Shown here: one piece after another, positions 8,440 to 18,995 of the stretch | Numbering within the stretch: the first letter of the stretch is position 1 | Layout of the letters: each line of letters opens with the position of its first letter | Origin: Aeromicrobium tamlense | GTDB taxonomy: Bacteria > Actinomycetota > Actinomycetes > Propionibacteriales > Nocardioidaceae | Assembly: GCF_013408555.1 (NCBI RefSeq) | Contig: NZ_JACBZN010000001.1 | Span: 2,666,001 to 2,730,000 of the forward strand | Length of the DNA stretch: 64,000 nt | Reading direction: 5' to 3' | Program-made: the position numbers and the translations under genes | The notes under the pieces: model-generated | Databases searched by the model: none | What the model was told of the DNA's origin: nothing | What the model saw: only the letters and a program-made list of their open reading frames with translations

Positions 8440-9624
8440 TCAGCGGTCCTGCCAGGCCTTCGGGAAGCCCGGGAGGTCCTCGCCGCCGAACTTGGCGTAG
8501 TGCCCGTCGGGCATGCCGTCGTTCGCCTTCAGGTAGTCCGCACGGTCGTCCTCGGTGATCGGCGACTGGGGCAGCACCCACTCGGTCGGCACCTCCTCGC
8601 CCGCGAAGATCTTCTGCACCGCCAGCAGCGGGGTGCGCCACTGGAAGTTCGAGTAGACCGGCGCGAGTCCGGTCAGACCGGTCTCCTCCCACTTGCGCAG
8701 GAAGCTCATCTCGTCCTCACCGGTCATGACCGGGTAGTCCTTGCCGGCGTCCTCGAAGGCCTCGATCGCGGCGACGGCACCGTCACCGGCGTCCATCCAG
8801 ACGCCCTTGATGTCGTCGGAGTTGATCGCGTCGGTGATGATCTGCTTGATCTTCGTCGGGTCGGCGTCCGTGAACTGGTCGTCGGCCTCGATGTCGTTCT
8901 CCTCGAAGATCTTCTCGGCGGCGGCCCAGCGGGTCTCCAGGACGTCGACGCCGGGCAGGATGCGCAGCGCGACGACCTTGTCGCCCTTCTCGAGGTTGTC
9001 GACCAGGAACTCGGCCGTGTCGATGCCCCACGCGTAGCCACCGATCGGGTGGATGAACGACGTGGCGCAGTCGGTGTCGACGCCACGGTCGAACACGACG
9101 ACCGGCTTGCCCGTCTCACAGGCGCGCTCGACGGCCGGGGTCATCGCCGCGGTCGAGTTCGGCGAGATGATGAAGGCGTCGCAGTTGCCCTCCTTGATGA
9201 AGTAGTCGATGTCCGCGATCTGCGTGTCGTCGGAGTCCTGCGCGTCGCGGGTCTCCATCTGCGAGACGACGCCCTCGTCCTGGAGCACCTTCAGCTGCTG
9301 CTGCATCGTGATCCAGCCGGTCTGGCGCCACGGGTTGCTGATCGAGGCGTTGGCGAAGCAGACCTTCTTGGCGCCCTCGGACTTGAACTTCGAGGTGTCC
9401 GTCATGTCACCGTCGATGTACTGCAGCCACGGGGTCGCGGCGTCTCCCTCGAACGTCGCGCTGCGCTGCTCGTTCTGGCGGTCGAAGTCCGCCTGCACGA
9501 ACCACTCGGTGTCCTTCGAACCCGAGTCGTCGTCGCCCGCGTCGGACACGTCGTCCGTGCTGCAGGCAGCGAGTACCAGCACGGCCGCGGCCGACACGAG
9601 TACCCCTCTCATCGATGCTCGCAT
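8440..9624 (-). CDS. Sugar ABC transporter substrate-binding lipoprotein
   Basis: A 394-residue periplasmic-binding-protein-like lipoprotein: signal peptide with lipobox LAAC (Cys21 if ATG 9624 is used), then a type I solute-binding fold with KKVCFANASISNPW, CDAFIISPNSTAAMTPAVE and GKPVVVFDRGVD. It would present a sugar or polyol to the two permeases encoded upstream. ATG at 9624 has AGGAG 8 nt before it; ATG at 9612 is a possible internal start. The start overlaps the permease stop (TGATG). Sequence blocks resemble the ribose/galactofuranose binding group, but the ligand is not determinable. Confidence 0.92.
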   Translation of the reverse strand: MRASMRGVLVSAAAVLVLAACSTDDVSDAGDDDSGSKDTEWFVQADFDRQNEQRSATFEGDAATPWLQYIDGDMTDTSKFKSEGAKKVCFANASISNPWRQTGWITMQQQLKVLQDEGVVSQMETRDAQDSDDTQIADIDYFIKEGNCDAFIISPNSTAAMTPAVERACETGKPVVVFDRGVDTDCATSFIHPIGGYAWGIDTAEFLVDNLEKGDKVVALRILPGVDVLETRWAAAEKIFEENDIEADDQFTDADPTKIKQIITDAINSDDIKGVWMDAGDGAVAAIEAFEDAGKDYPVMTGEDEMSFLRKWEETGLTGLAPVYSNFQWRTPLLAVQKIFAGEEVPTEWVLPQSPITEDDRADYLKANDGMPDGHYAKFGGEDLPGFPKAWQDR

Positions 9625-10694
9625 CAGTTCTCTCCTGTCGTATCGCCCGTCGCGGGCTGGGGTGGGGTGGGTGGAGAAGTCACGGAGGGCCGCCGGCGGA
9701 CGGCGCCCTGCCACGCGCGGCCGGCCAGGGCGACCGCGACGATGATGATGAGTCCCTGCACGGTGTCGCGCCACGTCGACTCGATGCCCAGGCTGTTCAG
9801 CAGCACGAAGAGCAGCTCCAGGGCGAACGCGCCGGCGGCCGCCGAGAGGACCCAGCCGCGCCCGCCGCCGAGGACCACGCCGCCGAGCACGACCGCGGTG
9901 ATCGCGGCGAACTCGTAGCCCGAGCCGACCGACGGGTGGACGCCGGCGTAGCCGACCAGCAGGATGCCCGCGACGGTGGCGGACAGCGAGGAGATCATGA
10001 AGGCGCGCGTCTTCGTCCACCACAGCGGCGTGCCCGAGAAGCGGGCGGCCTCGGGGTTGTCGCCGGCGGCGATGAGGGTGCGGCCGTACGGGCGCCGCAT
10101 GAGCCACACGGCGAACGCGCCCGCGGCGATCAGCACGATCAGCGGGTACGGGATCGTCCCGACGAGCGGCACGTCCTGGATGCCCCCGCGGCCGATCTCG
10201 CGGAAGCGGTCGGACGGGTTGCCCGTGGCGGCGCCGCCCGTGACGTAGCGGACGAGGCCGGTCAGCGACAGCATCATGCCGAGCGTCACGATGAAGCTCG
10301 GCACCCGCAGCAGCGTGGTGGCCAGGCCGTTGACCAGACCGATCAGCGCGCCGACGACGAACATCAGCAGCAGGCCCGGGAGGATGTTGGCCTCGTCCTG
10401 GCCGATGACGTTGCCGGCGAGCACCACCTGCGCGGCGATGACCGCGCCCATCGACAGGTCGAACTCGCCGCTGACGATGACGAAGTACTGACCCATCGCC
10501 GCGATCGCGATCGGCGCCGTGCGGCCGGCGAAGCGGATCAGCGTGTTGCCGTCGGCGAAGCTCGGGTTCGAGACCATGATCGCGAGCAGCAGGGCGATCA
10601 CGAGCAGGAAGACACCGCCGCCGGGGGTGGCCAGGGCCGCCAGGGACCGGCGACCGAACGTGGTCTCGTGGACGGGCAGCACGCGCGTGGTCAT
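9624..10694 (-). CDS. Sugar ABC transporter permease (second of two, RbsC/YjfF type)
   Basis: A 356-residue inner-membrane permease of the BPD_transp_2 family with about nine hydrophobic segments and the coupling motif region RTLIAAGDNPEAARFSG. GEFDLSMGAVIAAQ is the family's conserved membrane block. It overlaps the other permease by ATGA and the binding-protein gene by one base. The C-terminus ends in a proline-rich tail. Having two different permeases with one double ATPase recalls the YtfQRT-YjfF galactofuranose importer rather than the single-permease ribose system. Confidence 0.92.
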   Translation of the reverse strand: MTTRVLPVHETTFGRRSLAALATPGGGVFLLVIALLLAIMVSNPSFADGNTLIRFAGRTAPIAIAAMGQYFVIVSGEFDLSMGAVIAAQVVLAGNVIGQDEANILPGLLLMFVVGALIGLVNGLATTLLRVPSFIVTLGMMLSLTGLVRYVTGGAATGNPSDRFREIGRGGIQDVPLVGTIPYPLIVLIAAGAFAVWLMRRPYGRTLIAAGDNPEAARFSGTPLWWTKTRAFMISSLSATVAGILLVGYAGVHPSVGSGYEFAAITAVVLGGVVLGGGRGWVLSAAAGAFALELLFVLLNSLGIESTWRDTVQGLIIIVAVALAGRAWQGAVRRRPSVTSPPTPPQPATGDTTGEN

Positions 10695-11697
10695 CGGGCC
10701 ACCTCCGTGGTCTCGGCGGGGGCGGCGGACCCGAAGCGCTCGGGCCGCCGGTCGATCTCCCGGCGCGCGTAGACGGCCACCGCGACGACGATGACGATGC
10801 CGCGCACGACGTCCTTGAGGAACGGGTTGAGCTCCATGACGCCCATGACGTTGTCGAGGACGGCGAAGATGCCGACGCCGGCGATCGTGCCGACGATGCT
10901 GCCCTTGCCTCCGGCGAGCAGCGTGCCGCCGAGCACGACGGCCGCGATCGACATGAGGTCGTAGCCGCCCTGCGAGCCGACCGTCGGCTGGCCGACGCCG
11001 AGGCGCGCGAGCAGCAGCAGACCGGCGAGCGCCGCGGTCACCGAGCAGATGACGTGCGCCGCGATGATCGGCACCTGGGTCCGCAGGCCCGACATGCGTG
11101 CCACGTCGGCGTTGCCGCCGACGGCGTAGAGGTGGTGGCCCAGGCGGGTGCGGCGCAGCATCAGGACGGCCAGGCCCGCGCACGCCAGCATGATGAGCGT
11201 GGCGACCGGCACCGGTCCGATCCGGGTCGCGTCGAGCAGCCGGAACGCGTACGGCGCCGAGCCGTGGCTGCCCTGGTAGTTCGAGCCGAGGTAGCCCGAG
11301 ACGACGAGGCCCGTGCCGAGCGTCGCGATGAAGCCGTGCACGTGCAGCAGGCTGACGATGAGGCCGTTCACGAGGCCGAAGACCACCGCGACGGCCAGCG
11401 CCGCGACCACGCCCAGCACGATGTTGGAGGTCTGGCCGGCCATGATCCCGCCCGCCAGCACGCTGGAGAGGCTGACCACGAACGGCACCGACAGGTCGAG
11501 CGAGCCGGCGAGGATCACCAGGGTCTGGCCGATCGCGATCAGGCCCAGGATCGTCATCGTCGTCAGGACGTTGTCGATGTTGCCGACGCTGAAGAAGTTG
11601 CGTCCCTCGATCGCCGTGATGATCGAGCCGACGACCACCGAGATCAGCAGCACGATCCAGACGATCATCGTGGAGTCGAGTGCAGCGAGCCGGGCCC

Positions 11698-11701
<4 letters not shown>
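10691..11701 (-). CDS. Sugar ABC transporter permease (first of two, RbsC/YtfT type)
   Basis: A 336-residue BPD_transp_2 permease with eight to ten hydrophobic segments. Family blocks include LVILAGSLDLSVPFVVSLSS, HVHGFIATLGTGLVVSGYLG and GHHLYAVGGNADVARMSG, the last being the cytoplasmic loop that contacts the ATPase. It is a paralogue of the neighbouring permease and would form a heterodimeric channel with it. ATG at 11701 overlaps the ATPase stop by 4 nt. Confidence 0.92.
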
Positions 11702-13218
<1,517 letters not shown>

Positions 13219-13242
13219 GGTTGCACTGTGACACAGATCTCC

Positions 13243-13268
13243 ACTTCTGTCGAGAAGTCGGCAGAAGT
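13243..13268. promoter_or_regulatory. Candidate ROK repressor operator between the sugar operon and its regulator
   Basis: Perfect inverted repeat ACTTCT-GTCG-AGAAGT at 13243-13258 with a further AGAAGT at 13263-13268, centred in the 93-nt divergent region. It overlaps the expected promoter of the ABC operon. Binding by the ROK protein is inferred from position. Confidence 0.6.
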
Positions 13269-13311
13269 TGTGCGCTAGACGTTCAAAAGCCCGAGTGGTT
13301 GAATCACCCCC

Positions 13312-14478
13312 GTGAAGACCAGCGACGTGTTCGCCCTGCTCCAGCGCGAGGGTCGGCCCATGACCCGCGCGGAGCTGGCGGAGTCGACGGGCCTGGCCCG
13401 CTCCACCGTCGCGTCCCGCGTGGACCTGCTGCTGCGCCTCGGTCTCATCACCCCCTATGGCGGGCGGAGCTCCACCGGCGGGCGTCCCCCGTCACTGCTC
13501 GCGGTCAACACCGCCGCCCGCGTGGTGGCCGCGATCGACCTCGGCGCGCGTCATGCCCGCGCGGCGATCGTCGACCTGTCGGGCGCCGTGCTGGCCCAGG
13601 AGCGCCAGGACCTCGACATCGCCGACGGCCCCGTGCCCGTCCTGAACTGGGTCACCGCCACGATCGAGCGGCTGCTGCTGCAGACCGAGCGCCCGCTGGG
13701 CGACCTCGCCGGGATCGGGATCGGCCTGCCGGGGCCCGTCGAGCACTCCACCGGGCGCGCCATCAACCCGCCGATCATGCCCGGCTGGGACCGGTTCGAC
13801 GTGCCGCAGTTCGTGCGCGGCTCGTTCGACGTGCCCGTGCTGATCGACAACGACGTGAACATCATGGCGCTGGGAGAGCAGGACACCCAGTTCCCCGAGA
13901 TCGACGACCTCATCCTCATCAAGGTGGCCACCGGCATCGGCGCGGGCATCATCGCCGGCGGCGAGCTCCAGCGCGGCGGGCAGGGCACCGCGGGCGACAT
14001 CGGCCACATCCGGGTGTCGCGCAGCAGCGACGTGGTCTGCCGCTGCGGCAACGTCGGCTGCCTCGAGGCGCTCGCGGCCGGCCCGGCGATCGCACGCGAG
14101 CTGGGGCGGACCGGGGTCACCGAGGCCACCGACGTGGTCGAGCTCGTCCGCGCGGGCGACCTCGAGGCGATCCAGGCGGTGCGCCAGGCGGGCCGCGACA
14201 TCGGTGACGTCCTGGCGATGATCGTGAACTTCATCAACCCGTCGGTCGTGGTGATCGGCGGCGCGCTCGCCGAGGCGGGTGAGCACCTCATCGCCGGCAT
14301 CCGCGAGGAGGTCTACCGCCGGTCGCTGCCGCTGGCCACCGAGCACCTGCGGATCGTGCCGTCGGTCAGCGGCGAGCAGTCCGGCGTCCTGGGCGCCGCG
14401 GCGATGGCCATCGGCCACGCCCTCTCCCCCGAGGCGATCGAGCAGGCCAGCGCCGAGCTGCTGGCCGCCGCCGACTGA
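13312..14478 (+). CDS. ROK family transcriptional regulator
   Basis: A 388-residue repressor of the NagC/XylR type. Residues 1-60 form a winged helix-turn-helix (MTRAELAESTGLARSTVASR); the rest is a ROK sugar-kinase-like fold with IGIGLPGPVEH, DNDVN and the zinc-binding CRCGNVGCLE near residue 245. The ATP-binding DxGxT-type block is weak (AIDLGARHARAAI), in line with a ligand sensor instead of a kinase. GTG at 13312 follows TTGAAT by 7 nt. Divergent from the sugar ABC operon, which it probably represses until the sugar or a metabolite binds. Confidence 0.93.
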   Translation: MKTSDVFALLQREGRPMTRAELAESTGLARSTVASRVDLLLRLGLITPYGGRSSTGGRPPSLLAVNTAARVVAAIDLGARHARAAIVDLSGAVLAQERQDLDIADGPVPVLNWVTATIERLLLQTERPLGDLAGIGIGLPGPVEHSTGRAINPPIMPGWDRFDVPQFVRGSFDVPVLIDNDVNIMALGEQDTQFPEIDDLILIKVATGIGAGIIAGGELQRGGQGTAGDIGHIRVSRSSDVVCRCGNVGCLEALAAGPAIARELGRTGVTEATDVVELVRAGDLEAIQAVRQAGRDIGDVLAMIVNFINPSVVVIGGALAEAGEHLIAGIREEVYRRSLPLATEHLRIVPSVSGEQSGVLGAAAMAIGHALSPEAIEQASAELLAAAD

Positions 14479-14499
14479 GTCCTCCGCTTCACCTCGCCC

Positions 14500-14566
14500 C
14501 CCGAGATTTGCTCCCATGTCGACGTTTCAACCGGTCTGAAAGGTCGAAATCGGAGCACATCTCGGG
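14500..14566. repeat. Long imperfect palindrome R1 between converging genes
   Basis: Arms of about 30 nt meet at 14532-14534. The outer CCCGAGAT and CTCC blocks pair, with about five single mismatches spread along the stem. It lies between the stops of the ROK gene and the DUF4430 gene and has no T-run. Its end (CGAGATNTG) is shared with palindromes at 21635 and 57147. Confidence 0.75.
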
Positions 14567-14577
14567 ACGGGGCGGGG

Positions 14578-15228
14578 TCAGCCGCGGCGCCGGCGGCCGA
14601 CGACGAAGGCGGCGACGGCGACGAGCAGCGCGGCGGCGATGGCGATCGGCAGCGCGATGGCGGCCAGCGGGGTGTCGTCGTCCTCGATGACCGTGAGATC
14701 GCTCTGGTACGCGGAGTCATGGGTGACCTCGGCCGCGGCGCGGGTCTCGACGCTCGCCGGGACGGCGACCTCGACGGTCTCGCCGTCGGCCATCAGGTGG
14801 TACTTCAGCGCGATGAAGTCGCCCTCGGCGACCTCGTACTCCTGCAGGCCCACCGACGCGTAGCCCCAGTCCTGGTCCTCCTTCGCCACGAGGAACGCCC
14901 AGTAGCCGGGGCCGTTGAGGGCGTTGCCGCACTTCTCCTGCTCCGGCGTCGGCTGACCCTCGATGCGGCACACCATCGGCATCGCGGCGGTGGTCTCCTC
15001 GGTCTCCAGGTCCACGGCATCGAGGACCTCTAGGCCGGTGTCGCCCGCCGCGTCCTTCGCGCACAGCACGCGGTCCTCGCCGTCGAGCGTGCCGAACTCC
15101 AGCACCACCGGCACGTCCGAGGCCGCGTCGCAGGACCCGTGGTCCTCGGCCGACGCCGCCGTCGGCAGCGCGATCGCGCCGGTCGACAGCAGGGTGGCCG
15201 CGGCGAGGCGGGCGAGCAGGCTCTTCAT
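14578..15228 (-). CDS. Cell-surface DUF4430 (transcobalamin-like C-terminal) protein, distal gene of the ECF operon
   Basis: A 216-residue exported protein: signal peptide to about residue 27, a DUF4430 core with NGPGYWAFLVA and DWGYASVGLQEYEVAEGDFIA, and a C-terminal membrane segment followed by GRRRRG, so the domain would be displayed on the cell surface. DUF4430 corresponds to the beta domain of vertebrate transcobalamin/intrinsic factor. ATG at 15228 overlaps the S-component stop as ATGA, so it is made together with the transporter. Likely a cobalamin-capturing partner of the ECF importer; that function is inferred from fold, operon and riboswitch. It is a paralogue of the protein at 18996. 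Confidence 0.82.
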   Translation of the reverse strand: MKSLLARLAAATLLSTGAIALPTAASAEDHGSCDAASDVPVVLEFGTLDGEDRVLCAKDAAGDTGLEVLDAVDLETEETTAAMPMVCRIEGQPTPEQEKCGNALNGPGYWAFLVAKEDQDWGYASVGLQEYEVAEGDFIALKYHLMADGETVEVAVPASVETRAAAEVTHDSAYQSDLTVIEDDDTPLAAIALPIAIAAALLVAVAAFVVGRRRRG

Positions 15229-16037
15229 GTGGACTCCTTGAGGAGGTAGCGGGCACGCCGGGCGGCGCGCCGCAGCGTGGCCAGGACGGCGGGGCCCAGG
15301 AACACGACCAGCAGCGCGTTGGTGATCGCGCGGCCGAGGTCCCAACCCCAGAACGAGGTGAGCAGGGTGAAGACGAGGAAGCGCTGAAGGTTCTCCAGGA
15401 CGGGGTCGCCGGGCACCATCGCGAGGGAGTCCTCGGCGCCGGGGATCGCGATGCCCAGCGTGAACGGCCACGACGACAGGTTCATCAGCAGCCCGTACGC
15501 GAACGCCGCGACCACCGTGTAGGCGGCCAGCACCGCGATCTCGGCCCGGCCCGTGGCGCGGCGCGGCAGCAGGCCCGCGCCCATCCCCACCCACGCGGCG
15601 CAGAGCATCTGGAACGGCAGCCACGGGCCCACTCCGGACGTCAGGAGCGCGGACGCGAACAGGCTCGTGCAGCCCAGCACGAAGCCGAAGCCCGGACCGA
15701 ACACGCGCCCGCCGAGGATCAGCAGGAAGAAGATCGGCTCGACCCCGGCGACGCCCGCGCCCAGCGGACGGACGGCCGCGTTGATCGCGCTGAGGACGCC
15801 CAGCATCGCGAGCGCCTTGGAGTCCAGGCCGCCCTCCGACAGCTCGGCGACGACCACCAGGACGACCACGGGCATCAGCGCCATGAAGATGAAGGGCTGG
15901 TCGACGCGCGTCTGGCCCTCGGCCGGCGTGAAGATCAGCGGCCACAGCAGCATGAGCAGGCCGGCGACGCTGGCGGCCGCCAGCACGAGCGCGGAGCGCG
16001 GCGTGACGGGGACGGCGGTGTGCCGCGGCGAGGTCAT
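15225..16037 (-). CDS. ECF transporter substrate-binding membrane component (S component), probably for cobalamin
   Basis: A 270-residue protein with about six hydrophobic segments and no ABC motif, in the slot of the substrate-specific S component. The LEPIFFLLILGGRVFGPGFG-like stretch is typical of S proteins of the CbrT/YkoE-like superfamily. ATGA overlaps on both sides couple it to the ATPase and to the DUF4430 protein. Cobalamin as substrate is inferred from the two cobalamin riboswitches that precede this gene set and from its transcobalamin-like neighbours; no direct residue evidence is claimed. Confidence 0.82.
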   Translation of the reverse strand: MTSPRHTAVPVTPRSALVLAAASVAGLLMLLWPLIFTPAEGQTRVDQPFIFMALMPVVVLVVVAELSEGGLDSKALAMLGVLSAINAAVRPLGAGVAGVEPIFFLLILGGRVFGPGFGFVLGCTSLFASALLTSGVGPWLPFQMLCAAWVGMGAGLLPRRATGRAEIAVLAAYTVVAAFAYGLLMNLSSWPFTLGIAIPGAEDSLAMVPGDPVLENLQRFLVFTLLTSFWGWDLGRAITNALLVVFLGPAVLATLRRAARRARYLLKEST

Positions 16038-17635
16038 CGGACGACCTCCGACGGCAGCGCGGCGGCGACCTCGTCCACGGTGAGCCAGTCGCGGCCGAGC
16101 ACCTTGGAGACCTGCGGGGCGAACGCGGGCGACTCGGCCAGCACGGTGCGGACCGGTCCGGTGGAGACGACCTCGCCCTCGGCCATCACGACCACGGTGT
16201 CCGCGACCGAGGCGACGAACTCGACGTCGTGGCTCGACACGACCACGCCGCGTCCCTCGGCGGCGAGGTCGTGCAGGATCGCCGCCAGCGCGGCCTTGCC
16301 GGGGTAGTCGAGACCGCGCGTGGGCTCGTCGAGCGCGACCACCGCGGGCTGCGCCGTCAGGACGATCGCCAGCACCAGCGCGAGCTTCTGCCCCTCGGAC
16401 AGGTCGCGCGGGTGGCGGTCGCCGGGGATGCCCGGGGCGAGGCGGTCGAGCAGCGCACGGCACGAGCCCGGCGCCACGCCGGACTGGTCGTCGGCAGCGG
16501 CGCACTCGCGGTCGACGGTCTCCAGGTAGAGCAGGTCGGCGGCGGTCTGCGGGACGAGGCCGACGAGCATGCGCGCCTCGGACGGGCGGACGTCACCCGG
16601 GTCGACGCCGTCGACGTCGACCACGCCGTCCACCCGGTCGCCCGTGCCCTGCACGGCCCACAGCAGCGAGCTCTTGCCCGAGCCGTTGCGGCCCATCAGC
16701 GCGACGACCTCGCCGTGGCCGACCTGCAGGTCGACGTCGTCGACCGCGGTGAAGCGGCCATACTGCACGGTGACGCCGCGCGCCCGCAGCGCCGGCGGGC
16801 GCTCGAACGGCACGTGCACCGGCGGCGGCCCGAGGCGCGCGGCGAGCGGCTTGACCCGGCGGCGGGCCTCGCGCACCGACAGCGGCAGCGGGCTCCAGTC
16901 GGCGAGCCGGCCGAGATGGACCAGCGGCGGCGCGACGGGCGCGTCGACCAGCAGGTCGGCGGTCTCGCCGATGCGGACCCGACCGTCCTCGACCACGGCC
17001 AGGCGGTCGGCGAACGGGACGACCCGCTCCATGCGGTGCTCGGCCACGACGACGGTGAGCGCCAGGTCGTCGACGAGGCGCGCGATCGTGGCGAGCACGT
17101 CCTCGGCCGCGGTGGGGTCGAGGGCCGAGGTCGGCTCGTCGAGCACGAGGACCCGCGGGTGCATCGTCAGCACCGAGCCGATCGCGACCCGCTGCTGCTG
17201 GCCTCCGGACAGCGACCGCACCGAGCGGCGGCGCAGGTCGGCGATGCCGAGCAGGTCGAGCGTCTCCTCCACGCGGCGGCGCATCGTCTGCGGGTCGAGG
17301 CCGAGGTGCTCCATCCCGTAGGCGAGCTCCTCCTCGACCACGTCGGCGACGAAGCCCGAGACCGGGTCCTGGGCGACGTAGCCGACCAGGTGCGCCAGCT
17401 CGCGCGGCGGTCGGCCCAGGATCGAGGCGCCGTCGACGTGGATGTCGCCGGCGAGCGTGCCGCCGGTGAAGTGCGGCACGAGTCCGTTGAGCATGCCGAG
17501 CAGCGTGGACTTGCCCGAGCCGGTGCGGCCCGAGACCAGGACGAGCTCGCCCTCCTCGACCTCGAGGCCGACGTCGCGCAAGGTGGGACGCCTGGCGCCC
17601 TCGTACCAGAACGAGACGTCGTCGAAGCGGATCAT
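16034..17635 (-). CDS. ECF transporter ATPase, two fused domains (EcfA-EcfA')
   Basis: A 533-residue cytosolic double ABC ATPase. Domain 1: Walker A SGRTGSGKST, Q-loop AQDPVSGF, signature LSGGQQQR, Walker B VLVLDEPTSALDP. Domain 2: Walker A GRNGSGKSS, a variant signature LSEGQKLA and Walker B VVALDEPTRGLD, then the H-loop SSHD. Group II ECF modules usually use two separate or fused A subunits; the fused form is common in Actinobacteria. It energises the S component encoded next to it. ATGA overlap with both neighbours. Confidence 0.94.
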   Translation of the reverse strand: MIRFDDVSFWYEGARRPTLRDVGLEVEEGELVLVSGRTGSGKSTLLGMLNGLVPHFTGGTLAGDIHVDGASILGRPPRELAHLVGYVAQDPVSGFVADVVEEELAYGMEHLGLDPQTMRRRVEETLDLLGIADLRRRSVRSLSGGQQQRVAIGSVLTMHPRVLVLDEPTSALDPTAAEDVLATIARLVDDLALTVVVAEHRMERVVPFADRLAVVEDGRVRIGETADLLVDAPVAPPLVHLGRLADWSPLPLSVREARRRVKPLAARLGPPPVHVPFERPPALRARGVTVQYGRFTAVDDVDLQVGHGEVVALMGRNGSGKSSLLWAVQGTGDRVDGVVDVDGVDPGDVRPSEARMLVGLVPQTAADLLYLETVDRECAAADDQSGVAPGSCRALLDRLAPGIPGDRHPRDLSEGQKLALVLAIVLTAQPAVVALDEPTRGLDYPGKAALAAILHDLAAEGRGVVVSSHDVEFVASVADTVVVMAEGEVVSTGPVRTVLAESPAFAPQVSKVLGRDWLTVDEVAAALPSEVVR

Positions 17636-18777
17636 GCGTCGTCACCTCCGACGTGGTCGTGGGCGGAGGGGGCCTGCGGCGCGACGAACACCGGCAGGAT
17701 CCCGATCGCCACGACGGCCAGCGACAGGACGCTCACGGGTGGCCAGCCCGGCACGCTCGGGTAGATCACGGCGATCTGCTCGGAGGACAGCAGCTTGAGC
17801 CCCACGGCGACGGCGAGGCCCGAGCCCGCGGTGAGGTACTCGGCCAGGTGCCAGCGCTGCGGGCGGTAGCGGGTGCGCTGCACGCGTCGGCCCGCCGACC
17901 GCAGCGCCAGCACGGCGAACACGAGGCCCAGCGCCAGCATCGGGTAGGACAGGATCCGTGGCGCGGTGCCGTCGAGGTAGCCGTAGGTGCCGACGCTCAG
18001 CCCGAACAGGCCGACCAGCATGAGCACGCCGGTGGCGAACCGGTCGCGCTGCGTGGCGGTGCCGCTGCGGCCGTAGCCGCGCGCGTCCATCCCCGCGGCC
18101 AGCGTCATCGACCGGTCGAGCGCGTCCTCCAGCACGGGGATGACGATGCGGTGCATGGCGCCGGTGCCGCGGCTGGCGTCACCGCGCAGCTTGCGGGCGC
18201 GGTTGACCCGGCGCACGCTCTCGGCCAGCTGGGGGAAGACCGAGACCGCGACGACGAGCGCCGCCCCGACCTCGTAGAGCGCCGGCGGGGCCGAGGCGAG
18301 CAGCCGCTTCGGGTTGGCCAGGGAGTTCGCCGCGCCGACGCAGATCACCAGCGTGGCCAGCCGCATGCCGTCGTACAGGCCCACGAGGACCTCGTTGACC
18401 GTGACGTCGCCGAGCAGCTGGATCCCGCGGGCCACCTCCGGCAGCGGGATCTCGGGCAGCGAGAACAGCACGGGGTCGCCGGGGGCGGAGCCGCCACCGA
18501 GCAGGATCCGGAACACGACCCGCATGACCACGATGACGAGGCCGAAGTACAGGTAGTACCGGAACGACAGCGCCCACGGCGCATCGCCGCGGCAGGCGGC
18601 CACGACGAGCGCCGCGATCGCGACCGTGACCAGCAGCAGGAACGGGTTGAGCGTGAACGAGGCACCGGCCGCGAGCCCCAGCGCCCACAGCCACCAGGCG
18701 CCGGGATGCAGCTCGCGCCGCGGCCGTCCGGTGGCCGCTGGCGGCCGGGTGGGGGTGGGGTCGACGACGGCGGTCAT
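17632..18777 (-). CDS. ecfT: ECF transporter transmembrane coupling protein (EcfT)
   Basis: A 381-residue T component: four or more hydrophobic segments in the N-terminal 160 residues, then the coupling helices with VNRARKLRGD and MDARGYGRSGT, the latter holding the Ala-Arg-Gly motif that docks into the ATPases. ATG at 18777 is used because AAGGGG lies upstream and the region before it is the riboswitch; a longer open frame from 18927 reads through the riboswitch and is not coding. The C-terminal extension has further membrane segments. First gene after the second cobalamin riboswitch. Confidence 0.92.
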   Translation of the reverse strand: MTAVVDPTPTRPPAATGRPRRELHPGAWWLWALGLAAGASFTLNPFLLLVTVAIAALVVAACRGDAPWALSFRYYLYFGLVIVVMRVVFRILLGGGSAPGDPVLFSLPEIPLPEVARGIQLLGDVTVNEVLVGLYDGMRLATLVICVGAANSLANPKRLLASAPPALYEVGAALVVAVSVFPQLAESVRRVNRARKLRGDASRGTGAMHRIVIPVLEDALDRSMTLAAGMDARGYGRSGTATQRDRFATGVLMLVGLFGLSVGTYGYLDGTAPRILSYPMLALGLVFAVLALRSAGRRVQRTRYRPQRWHLAEYLTAGSGLAVAVGLKLLSSEQIAVIYPSVPGWPPVSVLSLAVVAIGILPVFVAPQAPSAHDHVGGDDA

Positions 18778-18789
18778 CCGGTCCCCTTC

Positions 18790-18985
18790 CCCACGGGACG
18801 GGGGCGAGGTCCACGAGGGCGGTTCGCCCACCCGTCGCTGCTCGACAACATCTGGTGGCGGCGTCCCGGCGCGGGTTCCCGGCTCGCACCGCCCGGGAGG
18901 GCGGGGCTGACGGTTGCGGCACAGCACCGGAATCGCACCGGTTTCCCCTGCGCCGGACGTTGGTCCAACGTCAGGAGTCTACTCG
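18790..18985 (-). promoter_or_regulatory. Cobalamin riboswitch B (leader of the ecfT-ecfA-S-DUF4430 genes)
   Basis: Read on the minus strand, 18949-18907 gives the B12-box order GGGGAAACCGGTGCGATTCC, then GCTGTGCCGCAACCGTCAG, the strongest signature of the AdoCbl/cobalamin aptamer. Downstream GAGCCGGGA and a GC-rich platform lead to the ecfT start, where the AAGGGG ribosome site can pair with CCCC/TCCC runs just upstream, suggesting translational control. It begins right after the stop of the DUF4430 gene at 18996, so it can act on its own promoter or inside a read-through transcript. Outer limits are approximate. Confidence 0.93.
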
Positions 18986-18995
18986 CACCGCGCCC

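Noticed and set aside
18778-18927. N-terminal extension of EcfT upstream to 18927
   Set aside because: The extension translates the B12 box of the riboswitch; the proper start is ATG 18777 next to a ribosome site.
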